Shown piece by piece: positions 18,636 to 27,152 of a stretch of 62,978 nt of DNA; the stretch's first letter is position 1; each line of letters opens with the position of its first letter. Under the pieces are notes generated by a model. The model was not told where the DNA came from. It made no database searches and worked only from the letters and a program-made list of their open reading frames with translations. This stretch comes from Chitinophaga pinensis. GTDB taxonomy: Bacteria > Bacteroidota > Bacteroidia > Bacteroidales > GCA-2748055. Both the position numbers and the translations under genes were made by a program. The DNA is taken from positions 1-62,978 of the forward strand of contig CAMAZH010000008.1 of NCBI GenBank assembly GCA_945863035.1, read 5' to 3'.

Positions 18636-20825
18636 TCATTCCGCCTTATTGTACCTGAGTTGGTCCAGCATAATCGGAATATCGTCCTTGTCAATTCCCT
18701 GGCTGAGCAGATGGGGAAGGTCTTCCTCAAATATCCCCAGAAACTCATCTTCCGTAAATCCTTTTTCTGCCATCGATTTGAGGTAATAGTTGAGCGCAGC
18801 CTTGCGCTTTCCCAGGCTCCACTGAACATGTCCCATACTTAAATAATCGTGCATGCCGGGCTTGTCATCTATGAGTTTCAAAAAGTATTTTTCAGCCTGG
18901 GTTTTGTTTCCGGTAATAAAGGAGCACCAACCGATGGGCCTCCATACCTTGCTGTTTCCAGGGGAGAGGTATTCTACTTTGAAGTAATATTTCAGGGCCT
19001 CCTCATAACGGTTCAATTCCAGCAGACAATGGCCTATATTGAGATGGATTCCCAGATTTTCCGGATCTTCTTTTTCTGCAGCCTGGTAATATTCCAGGGC
19101 TTTGTCGGGCACCTTAAGGTTGCGGTAACAATGTGCAATCTTTTTCAGGGTCCAACTTGTCGAATTCCCAAATAGTTCAGCTTTATGGTAATAATCCAGT
19201 GCAGACTGGAAATCGCCGGTCTTTTGGTAGCACCAGCCTAGTTTCTGGCATATCTCCCCGGTTTTTTCCTGCTCGGGAAGGAAACTGAAAATTCCGGCGG
19301 ATTCTTCAAAGTACTCCCGGGAGAGGTAGTACTCCGCAATAGTAAGGATTATCGTCGGTTCTTCTGCAAATAGATCTGCCAGCGATTGTTTGCGATGAAA
19401 GTCCAGACTCCATCCGAAAACATCCTCAAAATCGGATTTGCGGGGGAATAGTTTGTAAAACCGGTAAAGGTCCTGTATGCATTGGTTGGAGACAAGTTCC
19501 GGGTTCTGTTTCGGGTTCAGTAGTTTCTCATCCGCGGTGAACTCCTTAAACTGCTCCATTTCGGCCATGACAGCCTGCGAAATCATCCTTATATTCTCTT
19601 CAGGGAGTTTCGTGATACTCAGGCAAAATGAATATTTGTCCGAATTACACATGAGCTGGGATTTGTCTATAGCATTCACAAGTTGTCGGATCTGAAGGCC
19701 CTCCGGGCCATTGACACCTTCTATATCCGGGTTTTCAGGGAAAAATGGCATAAACCAATTGGCTGGCTCATCGAAAAACGGGAAGGATTTCAGCATCGAA
19801 AAGGATGCGATCAGCACATCATCGCCTTTTATCTGCATCTCCGAGAATTCTTCCATTTTCCCTATAATTCCGGGGGAGTCTTTAAACAGATTCTCCCAGT
19901 CCGGATTCCCGTCTTCTGTCAAACTCTCTTCCATTAACTTGTCAAGTCCGATCTTGTCTCTAAGATTCGCGCTGATCTTTATAATACCTGGCAGAAACTC
20001 CTCCCGGATGCGTTGCTGAAGTTTTTCTGTCCCTTTGCTTCTTATGAACTGCTTGATGATGGTTTCTATATTGCGCCTTATGGAAGGATTTCCAAATAAC
20101 ATCTTCAATCGGGACAGGATTTCAGGGTAAAATTCAAGCCTGGAATCATATTTATGCAAGTTTATGAGAAGTCCGGTAAGTGCCCGCTGGCTGATTTCAG
20201 GTTCTTCTGAAGAACTCAGAAGCATTAAAAGCCCGAATTTCCCCTGATCAAAAAAACGCAGGAGGCTGAGCATTACTGCTGATGCGATGAATGACCTATG
20301 GTGGACCGGGAGTGCGGGATTCCTCAAAAAACGGTTCATGCTTTGAATTTCTTCTTCTGACAGTTTGTTGCTTAACCATACCTGGTAAAATATTTTTTTA
20401 ACCTTGCCTGTCAGCATTTCCGTTTTGTATGGATTATCTTCAGGGGAGTATATATCCTCGAGATCTTTCATTAAGTTCCCGGATGTCTGAGCCTTGGAGG
20501 AAGCCCTTTTTTTCTCGCTTTCGAACCCGTAGGAATATTTAAGCAACAGGGCTTCATGGAGGCTTTCTGTCAGCTCAAAAACAGAAACAATAAGTTTGAA
20601 GTAGATTTTTTGCCTTTCCGGATCTGAAATCCCTTCCACAGTATACTTTAACATGTTGCGGTAGGTGTCGTCCATCCGCTGCCACTCATCCCGATACACA
20701 CCAAAACCGCTGACTGAGATAAGCTTCTCCAACCGATCAAGAGCGGGTTTCAGTCTTCGTTTGGCAAGATGGCTGCAGATCAGTGAATAGTCAGATTGTA
20801 TTTCCTTATCAGTCATATTAAACAC
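18636..20825 (-). CDS. TPR-repeat protein of unknown function
   Basis: The 729-aa protein is probably cytoplasmic, with no signal peptide or membrane segment. The first two thirds are helical and not recognised. From about residue 540 there are at least four tetratricopeptide repeats (GWCYQKTGDFQSALDYYHKA, IAHCYRNLKVPDKALEYYQAA, NIGHCLLELNRYEEALKYYF, GHVQWSLGKRKAALNYYLKS), so the C-terminal part is a protein-protein interaction scaffold. Full-length relatives with this architecture occur across Bacteroidota without a known role. It is monocistronic, flanked by long spacers. A second in-frame ATG lies three codons inside and could be the true start. Confidence 0.8.
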   Translation of the reverse strand: MFNMTDKEIQSDYSLICSHLAKRRLKPALDRLEKLISVSGFGVYRDEWQRMDDTYRNMLKYTVEGISDPERQKIYFKLIVSVFELTESLHEALLLKYSYGFESEKKRASSKAQTSGNLMKDLEDIYSPEDNPYKTEMLTGKVKKIFYQVWLSNKLSEEEIQSMNRFLRNPALPVHHRSFIASAVMLSLLRFFDQGKFGLLMLLSSSEEPEISQRALTGLLINLHKYDSRLEFYPEILSRLKMLFGNPSIRRNIETIIKQFIRSKGTEKLQQRIREEFLPGIIKISANLRDKIGLDKLMEESLTEDGNPDWENLFKDSPGIIGKMEEFSEMQIKGDDVLIASFSMLKSFPFFDEPANWFMPFFPENPDIEGVNGPEGLQIRQLVNAIDKSQLMCNSDKYSFCLSITKLPEENIRMISQAVMAEMEQFKEFTADEKLLNPKQNPELVSNQCIQDLYRFYKLFPRKSDFEDVFGWSLDFHRKQSLADLFAEEPTIILTIAEYYLSREYFEESAGIFSFLPEQEKTGEICQKLGWCYQKTGDFQSALDYYHKAELFGNSTSWTLKKIAHCYRNLKVPDKALEYYQAAEKEDPENLGIHLNIGHCLLELNRYEEALKYYFKVEYLSPGNSKVWRPIGWCSFITGNKTQAEKYFLKLIDDKPGMHDYLSMGHVQWSLGKRKAALNYYLKSMAEKGFTEDEFLGIFEEDLPHLLSQGIDKDDIPIMLDQLRYNKAE

Positions 20826-21255
20826 CTCCGGGATAAAACTTTCAGATAATATTGTACCTTCAAGTACCGGGCCATTAAGCAGAAATATGACAAGCTTTCA
20901 GATTCTCTCCTGTTTTAGTCAAGGGCTTATTAAACACTATCCATTTCTGTCATAGCTTTTTTTAATGCAATCTTAATATTTTCCTGATTATTGAAGAATA
21001 CAAGAAAATTAATTTTTTGGAGGATGCGGATGATTTTTGGGAACAATTTCTTTGTATTTTTGAGAACAGAAGCGAGAAAAGTTATTGGGTGACATTCTCT
21101 CATGTGATTCGATTGGTAAACATAAAATTAAAATCAGTATGAAAACCGTTTGATTGTTTGCAATACGACAGTGACACTGTAATAAACAATCATGCATGGT
21201 TCTCCGCCTAAGGCAGGCTGGCTGTTATACCATTAAAATCAAAATTATTATACTT
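20826..21255. other. 430-nt divergent spacer with a compound palindrome
   Basis: This region lies between the divergent TPR and GH140 genes and no gene was found. At 21151-21192 a perfect 9-bp inverted repeat (TGATTGTTT / AAACAATCA) encloses a perfect 6-bp palindrome (ACAGTG-a-CACTGT, 21068+100 to 21180), about 65-105 nt upstream of the GH140 start. It could be an operator, a recombination scar or a structured leader. Confidence 0.55.
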
Positions 21256-22650
21256 ATGAAAAGTACATTGATGATTTTAGCTTTGGGATTCGTAATGATT
21301 TCATTAAAAGCTCAGGAGCTGCCTTTATTGAAAATTTCCAAGAATCAAAAATTTATTGTGACAAACGATGATAAGCCTTTTTTTTGGTTAGGAGGTACGG
21401 CATGGGAGTTAATTCACCGATTGACAAAAGAGGAGATCGACCTTTATCTTACCGATAGGGCTGAAAAGGGTTTTACTGTTATTCAAACAGTTGTGCTTGC
21501 TGAACTTGATGGCTTAAACATGCCAAATGCTTATGGTGATAAACCTTTGAATAACAATAATCCTGAGACTTTAAACGAAAAATACTTTGAGCTGGTCGAC
21601 TATGTTGTTGAAAGGTCTGCCCAACTTGGATTGTATGTTGGGCTTTTACCAACATGGGGCGATAAATTTAACAGAAAGTGGGGTGTAGGTCCTGAAATAT
21701 TCAATCCGAAAAATGCAGAAATATATGGAGAGTTATTAGCAAAACGATATCTCTCCAAAAATAACATTATTTGGATTCTCGGAGGTGACAGGGCCCCGGA
21801 AAACGAAAACCATTATTCGATTATTCGTGCCATGGCCAAAGGTATTAAGGAGAATGACAGCCTACATTTAATCACATATCATCCGGTTGGAGGAAAAAAA
21901 GCATCGGATTTTTTTATGGATGATGTCTGGCTTGATATTGATATGTTTCAGAGTGGGCATAGCAGAACAGCAAAAGAATACAACTACGTAATCGAAGGTG
22001 CGAAATCAGGAACCAAAAGGCCCATAATCAATGGAGAGGCCCGGTATGAGAATATTCCGGACCGATTTTGGGAAACTCAACATTATGGTTGGCTGAACGA
22101 TGCCGATGTAAGGGTTTCTGCCTATTGGAGTATGTTATCAGGAGCAGCGGGTTATACTTATGGCTGCAATGATATCTGGCAAATGTATGATAGCAGCAGA
22201 GAGCCTGTTATCAATGCAAGGACAGATTGGAATATTGCCATTGAACTACCCGGTTCCTCCCAATTGAAATATCTCAAGGAATTGTTTGAGATATTTCCAT
22301 GGCAGCTGATGGTGTTTAACCAATCGCTGATATTAAACGATAACCCTGAGGATGAATCTTATAGTCTTTCATCTATTAGTGAAAAACGTGATTTCATTTT
22401 AGCTTATACTCCCACAGGTAAAGCGATGGAAATTGATTTAACAAAAATGAATTCGGGAAAAGCAAAGGCGTTTTGGCTTAATCCCCGGAGCGGTACAATA
22501 CTATATATCGGAGATTTTGAAACCAAAACGCCCAATGAGTTTAAACCCTGGTCATTCGGCTGGGGAAGCGATTTTCTGCTGATTCTGGTCGATCAGGATT
22601 CATCCTATGATTTTTCGGGATTTTCAGCTCTGGCAACACCCAAATTCTAA
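21256..22650 (+). CDS. GH140 family (apiosidase-like, DUF4038) glycoside hydrolase
   Basis: The protein is 464 aa from the ATG at 21256. That start is chosen over an upstream start at 21196 because it begins the signal peptide (MKSTLMILALGFVMISLKAQ). The mature N-terminus (KISKNQKFIVTNDDKPFFWLGGTAWE) and the barrel motifs ERSAQLGLYVGLLPTWGDK, IIWILGGDRAP, MFQSGHS, IINGEARYE and RVSAYWSMLSGAAGYTYG match the DUF4038/GH140 family. Its characterised member releases apiose-containing chains from rhamnogalacturonan II. The C-terminal about 90 residues resemble the small beta domain that follows DUF4038 (PF12904-like). It is not linked to a SusCD pair here, so it may be a stand-alone periplasmic enzyme. 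The exact substrate is inferred only from family. Confidence 0.85.
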   Translation: MKSTLMILALGFVMISLKAQELPLLKISKNQKFIVTNDDKPFFWLGGTAWELIHRLTKEEIDLYLTDRAEKGFTVIQTVVLAELDGLNMPNAYGDKPLNNNNPETLNEKYFELVDYVVERSAQLGLYVGLLPTWGDKFNRKWGVGPEIFNPKNAEIYGELLAKRYLSKNNIIWILGGDRAPENENHYSIIRAMAKGIKENDSLHLITYHPVGGKKASDFFMDDVWLDIDMFQSGHSRTAKEYNYVIEGAKSGTKRPIINGEARYENIPDRFWETQHYGWLNDADVRVSAYWSMLSGAAGYTYGCNDIWQMYDSSREPVINARTDWNIAIELPGSSQLKYLKELFEIFPWQLMVFNQSLILNDNPEDESYSLSSISEKRDFILAYTPTGKAMEIDLTKMNSGKAKAFWLNPRSGTILYIGDFETKTPNEFKPWSFGWGSDFLLILVDQDSSYDFSGFSALATPKF

Positions 22651-22738
22651 AGTGTGTTTATTCGATAGAATTCGGGACATACATTACCCTGTGAACCTAC
22701 AAATTCGTAAGGTAAATCAATTGATTAAAAATTATAGC

Positions 22739-24178
22739 ATGTTTAATTTCGACAATTCTTTTTTATCTCTGCCTGAAAAATTTTACAGTAGGGTACATCC
22801 AAGCCCTGTCGCCAAACCTGAGATGGTTTTGCTGAATAAAGAATTGCTCAAAGTGCTTACGATTCATTCAAAAAATTCAAAAGAATATATTGCGGAATTA
22901 TCTGGAAATAAAACAACTCAGACTTCCACCCCGTTTTCACAGGCCTATGCAGGACATCAGTTTGGGCATTTCACCATGCTCGGTGATGGCCGGACCGTAA
23001 TTCTGGGCGAACATATAACCGCGGATAACAAACGTTTTGATGTTCAGCTGAAAGGTTGCGGGCAAACCCCCTATTCACGCAGAGGAGATGGCAGAGCTAC
23101 ATTGAAAGCAATGCTTCGGGAGTATTTTATAAGCGAAGCTATGCACTATTTAAATATTCCAACTTCAAGAAGTCTGGCAGTTGTAAAAACGGGTGAGCCT
23201 GTTTACAGGGAAACGGCTAATGAAGGAGCCGTTCTGACAAGAATAATGAAAAGCCATATTAGAATCGGCACTTTCGAATTTGCGAGATATTTTGGGACCA
23301 CAGATGATTTAAGAGAATTAGTCCACTACACCCTTAAAAGGCTTTATCCAGAAGTTGAGCATGGTGAAATTCCTGCTTTAAGTTTGTTGGAGAAAGTAAT
23401 GCGTATTCAAATAGACCTTGTTGCACAGTGGATGCGGGTGGGTTTTATTCATGGAGTAATGAATACCGATAACACTTCAATTAGCGGAGAAACTTTCGAT
23501 TATGGTCCCTGCGCTTTCATGAATACCTATAACCCGCAAACCGTTTTCAGTTCTATTGACAACAATGGCAGATATGCTTTTGACAACCAACCCGGAATTA
23601 TTAAATGGAATATATCAAGACTTGCAGAAGCATTGCTGCCTTTGATACATAAGGATACAGAAACCGCAATAAAATTGGCTCAGAAAACCATTGATGCTTT
23701 TGATATTCTGTGGAATGAAAAATACTACCAAACCATGCTGAATAAATTGGGTATTCAAAATGTAAATTATAAGGATAATACTTTAGTTGATGAGCTTCTC
23801 GAATTAATGAAAACATCTAAGCTTGATTACACCAATACTTTTTCAGCTTTATCCTTGGAAATTGATTTTGAAAATAACCCCATTCATGATCCTGCGTTGA
23901 AAAATTGGCTTGAAAAATGGAAAGGCCGAATTTCAGAAAACAACAATGGCTTTCGAAAAGCTAAAAGTATTATGAAAGAAAACAATCCTGTTTTTATCCC
24001 ACGAAACCATTTAACGGAAGAAGCCTTGAATAAAGCAGCAGCTGGTAATTTCAGTTTGTTTGATACGCTTCTGGATGTTCTGAAAACTCCTTATAGGTAC
24101 AACGAAAGCAGTCATTCGTATTTGCTTCCGCCAAAACAGGAATTTGATAAGAACTATCAAACCTTTTGCGGTACTTGA
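22739..24178 (+). CDS. selO: SelO/YdiU family protein adenylyltransferase (pseudokinase)
   Basis: The protein is 479 aa from the ATG at 22739, matching the usual start of the family; the frame extends upstream into the GH140 gene without support. SelO hallmarks are PFSQAYAGHQFGHFTMLGDGRT, DVQLKGCGQTPYSRRGDGRA (nucleotide-binding region), HGVMNTDNTSISGETFDYGPCAFM (metal-binding Asn/Asp) and the C-terminal FCGT. SelO transfers AMP from ATP to Ser/Thr/Tyr of target proteins and is linked to redox stress in other organisms. The Cys four residues from the end corresponds to the position that is selenocysteine in some homologues; here it is encoded by TGC. It lies 88 nt after the GH140 gene on the same strand. 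Confidence 0.95.
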   Translation: MFNFDNSFLSLPEKFYSRVHPSPVAKPEMVLLNKELLKVLTIHSKNSKEYIAELSGNKTTQTSTPFSQAYAGHQFGHFTMLGDGRTVILGEHITADNKRFDVQLKGCGQTPYSRRGDGRATLKAMLREYFISEAMHYLNIPTSRSLAVVKTGEPVYRETANEGAVLTRIMKSHIRIGTFEFARYFGTTDDLRELVHYTLKRLYPEVEHGEIPALSLLEKVMRIQIDLVAQWMRVGFIHGVMNTDNTSISGETFDYGPCAFMNTYNPQTVFSSIDNNGRYAFDNQPGIIKWNISRLAEALLPLIHKDTETAIKLAQKTIDAFDILWNEKYYQTMLNKLGIQNVNYKDNTLVDELLELMKTSKLDYTNTFSALSLEIDFENNPIHDPALKNWLEKWKGRISENNNGFRKAKSIMKENNPVFIPRNHLTEEALNKAAAGNFSLFDTLLDVLKTPYRYNESSHSYLLPPKQEFDKNYQTFCGT

Positions 24179-24187
24179 TTACGGTTT

Positions 24188-24322
24188 ATGCTTAAAACAG
24201 TAATTATGCTGAAAAATCAATCTGATACCCTTATTTGCGATAAAGGCAAAGCATATGAATGGGGGAAACTTAGCCCTGAAGACCAGCGGAAGCGCAATAT
24301 GATTGCTATTCAGGGACTCTAA
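24188..24322 (+). CDS. Small ORF, 44 aa, unknown
   Basis: An ATG 9 nt after the SelO stop opens a 44-codon frame ending in TAA at 24320-24322. The peptide is hydrophilic and basic/acidic (KNQSDTLICDKGKAYEWGK, SPEDQRKRNMIAIQGL) with no signal peptide or membrane segment. Its composition looks like real protein, and the close spacing to SelO would allow co-translation. It could equally be the tail of a gene lost by deletion. I recognise no family. Confidence 0.35.
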   Translation: MLKTVIMLKNQSDTLICDKGKAYEWGKLSPEDQRKRNMIAIQGL

Positions 24323-24327
24323 GACAT

Positions 24328-24455
24328 TTTTTGCCTTAATGGCCAATGCTGGGACGATAAACTTTCTGGTGCTAAACTTTTAGCGTTTTGCTCTCAGAGA
24401 TTTCCATTTCGAATCCCATCCTTGTCTATATTAGCTCCTTGCCATTAAAGCAAAT
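24328..24455. repeat. Imperfect inverted repeat flanking about 93 nt
   Basis: TTTGCCTTAATGGCCAA (about 24329-24345) and TTGCCATTAAAGCAAA (24439-24454) are near reverse complements. The intervening DNA has no gene. It could be a long-loop structure downstream of the small ORF or the ends of a decayed small element; no target-site duplication was found by eye. Confidence 0.4.
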
Positions 24456-24631
24456 TTTAAAAATATCAGGGCTTTAAGCTATTTTCCAAATAAGAAATTC
24501 TATATTTGAAATAGTGACCATTGTTGCAGATTTATTCATCTTTAATGGGAAAAAGGGATGAGAGTCGGATTTGGAATTGCTGGTATAATTAAAGTGTCTT
24601 CGATTGACGAAATTAATTGGAATTAAACGTA

Positions 24632-25204
24632 ATGAATCAAAGTATGATGGGATACATTTTTATTGGAGTCCTGATTGTTTTTATATTTTATGCAGTCTAC
24701 TTATACAATAACATAATCCGAAAGAGGAATGAAACTGAAAATGCCTTCGGATCAATTGATACGGTTTTAAAAAAGCGATATGATTTAATCCCAAATCTTG
24801 TTGAGACAGTTAAGCAATACATGATTCATGAAGCATCTGTGTTTACCGAGGTAACCAAGCTAAGGTCAAAACTAACTGAGAGTTTATCAAGCGAGGATAA
24901 AGTTGATCTGCATAATGAGATTTCAAGGAAGCTCAGCGGATTAATGGTTTCAGTTGAAAATTATCCCGATTTAAAGGCAAACCTGAATTTCCTGAAACTT
25001 CAAGCTTCATGGAATGAGGCCGAAGAGCAAATTTCAGCATCAAGACGGTTTTATAATACTGCTATAACTGATTATAACAATTCAATTCAGACCTTCCCTT
25101 CCAACCTTATGGCAAATGTATTCGGGTTTGTTTCCAAAAAGGTTTTCGAGTTGGATGCTTCTGAAAGAGTTACTATAAGTGCAAAAGTTCTATTTACTGA
25201 ATAA
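24632..25204 (+). CDS. lemA: LemA family protein
   Basis: The protein is 190 aa from the ATG at 24632; an upstream TTG at 24617 is less likely. A single N-terminal membrane helix (YIFIGVLIVFIFYAVYLY) is followed by the LemA helical bundle with its signature KRYDLIPNLVETVKQYM, LNFLKLQASWNEAEEQISASRRFYN and YNNSIQTFPSNLMAN. The topology is short N-out, with a long helical domain on one face of the inner membrane. The function is not known; LemA proteins often sit next to membrane proteases or DUF3137. Its stop overlaps the next start by one base (taATG), so translation is coupled. Confidence 0.93.
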   Translation: MNQSMMGYIFIGVLIVFIFYAVYLYNNIIRKRNETENAFGSIDTVLKKRYDLIPNLVETVKQYMIHEASVFTEVTKLRSKLTESLSSEDKVDLHNEISRKLSGLMVSVENYPDLKANLNFLKLQASWNEAEEQISASRRFYNTAITDYNNSIQTFPSNLMANVFGFVSKKVFELDASERVTISAKVLFTE

Positions 25205-26133
25205 TGTTGAATATCGAGGGTTTTCAGGCTTTCTTTGAGTCTGATTTAAGACATTCATTGCAGCCTCTGGAGGATTATAGGATTAAACGGGTAAAACACT
25301 ATAAAAAGTTTAGAAACTTATCCTTCGTTTTACTGCTCTTATTGTTTCTTTTGTTTTTTACAAGCAATAAGGTAGTAATTGCCTTTGGTATTTTATTATT
25401 TGTTTTTGCTTTGGGATTGGCTTATGAATCACTTGTTAATACGAATTCAACCTTAAGAAAGGAATATAAGAATAAAGTATTGCCCAAAATGTTAGGCTTT
25501 GTTTTTTCTGATTTTGAGTATATCCCAAGGCAAAAAATCTCAAAGTCGGTTTTTCAAAAAAGTCTTTTGTTCCCTAGAGAAATTAATACTGTGAATGGCG
25601 AGGATTTTATGCGGTTTTGTATTGATGATGTCGAATTAATGTTTTGCGAATCTGAAGTATTCGGGTATAGTCCAAGGTCAAAAATGTTTTCCGGTATATT
25701 TATTTCAGCAACTTTTAATAAATCGTTTAAATCAAAAACTTTCATTTTCCCGGAGAAGAGTACTTCATTTTTCAGAAAACTGAAATTCAAAGCATTGGGT
25801 TCATCATTCAGCGTCAAACTTGAAGACCCTGATTTTGAAAGGGAATTTATTGTTTTAAGCGATGATCAGGTTGAGTCAAGATATATATTAACCACAAGTT
25901 TGATGCAAAGGATACTTGAGTATAAAAGGAAATTAAATGCGGAGGTGGCTTTTTCCTTTGTGTCGAATAGACTGTATTGCTCAATTCCCAATTCAAAGAA
26001 TCTTTTTGAACCTCCGATATTTGAGTCATTTTTGGATATTGGTTTTATAAAACAGAATATTGAGCCTGTTCTGTTTTATACAAGTGTGGTTAAGGATTTA
26101 AATTTGAACCTGAGAATTTGGTCGAAGGAATAG
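25204..26133 (+). CDS. DUF3137 domain membrane protein
   Basis: The 309-aa protein has two adjacent membrane helices near residues 38-78 (SFVLLLLLFLLFFTSNKVVIAFGILLF as the core), followed by a soluble domain containing YIPRQKISKSVFQKSLLFP and FSGIFISATFNKSFKSKTFIFP, as in DUF3137 proteins. DUF3137 genes commonly neighbour lemA and the pair is thought to act together at the membrane; no biochemical role is established. The start codon overlaps the lemA stop by one base. Confidence 0.82.
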   Translation: MLNIEGFQAFFESDLRHSLQPLEDYRIKRVKHYKKFRNLSFVLLLLLFLLFFTSNKVVIAFGILLFVFALGLAYESLVNTNSTLRKEYKNKVLPKMLGFVFSDFEYIPRQKISKSVFQKSLLFPREINTVNGEDFMRFCIDDVELMFCESEVFGYSPRSKMFSGIFISATFNKSFKSKTFIFPEKSTSFFRKLKFKALGSSFSVKLEDPDFEREFIVLSDDQVESRYILTTSLMQRILEYKRKLNAEVAFSFVSNRLYCSIPNSKNLFEPPIFESFLDIGFIKQNIEPVLFYTSVVKDLNLNLRIWSKE

Positions 26134-26221
26134 TTTGTAACCTTGTTCTGAAAATCATACTTTAAAACGGAGAGGGTACTTAAGCAAAGCATTATTCAAT
26201 AGGGTTAGAACAAGGTTTGCT

Positions 26222-26713
26222 TTACCGGACCAGTTCACTGAAAAAGTAATAGCACATAAGCACGCTTACAGACAATTTCATAGCAACGCCAAACAGAAAA
26301 CCGATAAGGCTTCCAAAGCCTGCCTTTAGTGATGATTTCTGATCTTTGCCAGCTATCATTTCCCCTGTGAAAGCTCCCAGAAAAGGACCCAGAATCAGTC
26401 CGATGGGGCCAAAAAACAAACCGATTACGATCCCTATTGCAGCTCCCCAGGTACCAGCTTTTGATCCTCCGAATTTTTTAGTTCCCCAAACCGGTACAAA
26501 ATAATCCAAAACTGTAACGATTATTGTTACTACCGCAAATATCCATAACAAATCAGAATACCTGTCCAATTGCTCTGGTTCAACAAACCGCGTGAACCGA
26601 AGCATAAGCATACCGACAAAGCCGATTGGGGGTCCGGGGATTACAGGAAGAATGCTTCCAACAATTCCCGTGAGAAGCAATAAAATGCCAAGGATAACTA
26701 GAAGTATATCCAT
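26222..26713 (-). CDS. DUF456 family membrane protein
   Basis: This is a 163-aa integral membrane protein with about four helices. The DUF456 pattern is clear: GSILPVIPGPPIGFVGML near the N-terminus, VLDYFVPVWGTKKFGGSKAGTWGA in the middle and GPIGLILGPFLGAFTGEM after it. The family has glycine-zipper-like membrane segments and no known function. It is convergent with the DUF3137 gene, with an 11-bp inverted repeat in the gap. It is 40 nt downstream of the HMA lipoprotein gene and probably in the same transcript. Confidence 0.9.
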   Translation of the reverse strand: MDILLVILGILLLLTGIVGSILPVIPGPPIGFVGMLMLRFTRFVEPEQLDRYSDLLWIFAVVTIIVTVLDYFVPVWGTKKFGGSKAGTWGAAIGIVIGLFFGPIGLILGPFLGAFTGEMIAGKDQKSSLKAGFGSLIGFLFGVAMKLSVSVLMCYYFFSELVR

Positions 26714-26753
26714 ATCGGATGCCTTTTGATTTTATCGAAATCGGGCTAACAGA

Positions 26754-27134
26754 CTATTGGTTTTCCGACGGAGCCTCGTTCATTTCACTGTGAACGCTGT
26801 AATCCTTTACTGAATAACCTTTTCCGATGATAGCCTGAGAAATTTTATCGATGCTTGTCTGTGTGGAGTCGTACTTTACAATTGTTTTTCCCTCCGTAAA
26901 AGAAGATGAGACTTCCACAACTCCAGCGATGCCACTTACTCCTGTGTTTATAGTATTCTCGCAACCTGTGCAGGTCATCCCTTCAACTGTGAGATCCATC
27001 TGAACAAGTGCTTCCGGATTTACAATAAGTTCGGTTGAAGAAGGGCTTTCACTTGTTGTGGATTCTGCTGTTTTTGATTTGCATGCAAAAAGGCCTAGGG
27101 ATATCATGCTAATCAGGAAAATAGTCTTTTTCAT
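26754..27134 (-). CDS. Exported HMA-domain (heavy-metal-binding) lipoprotein
   Basis: This 126-aa protein has a lipoprotein signal (LGLFAC, Cys18), a Ser/Thr-rich linker and a heavy-metal-associated ferredoxin-like domain (about 46-110). The metal-binding motif GMTCTGCENTI contains Cys55 and Cys58, the classic MxCxxC of copper chaperones. HMA domains usually work in the cytosol or on P-type ATPases; here the domain is predicted to be envelope-anchored, which suggests a periplasmic copper or other soft-metal shuttle or buffer. No copper ATPase or regulator is adjacent. It lies between the membrane protein at 27153 (18 nt) and DUF456. Confidence 0.88.
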   Translation of the reverse strand: MKKTIFLISMISLGLFACKSKTAESTTSESPSSTELIVNPEALVQMDLTVEGMTCTGCENTINTGVSGIAGVVEVSSSFTEGKTIVKYDSTQTSIDKISQAIIGKGYSVKDYSVHSEMNEAPSENQ

Positions 27135-27152
27135 ATATGTATTGATTTTAAT

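Noticed and set aside
24371-24384. GCTAAACTTTTAGC as a terminator hairpin after the small ORF
   Set aside because: The perfect arms leave a 2-nt loop; a realistic fold has only four pairs.
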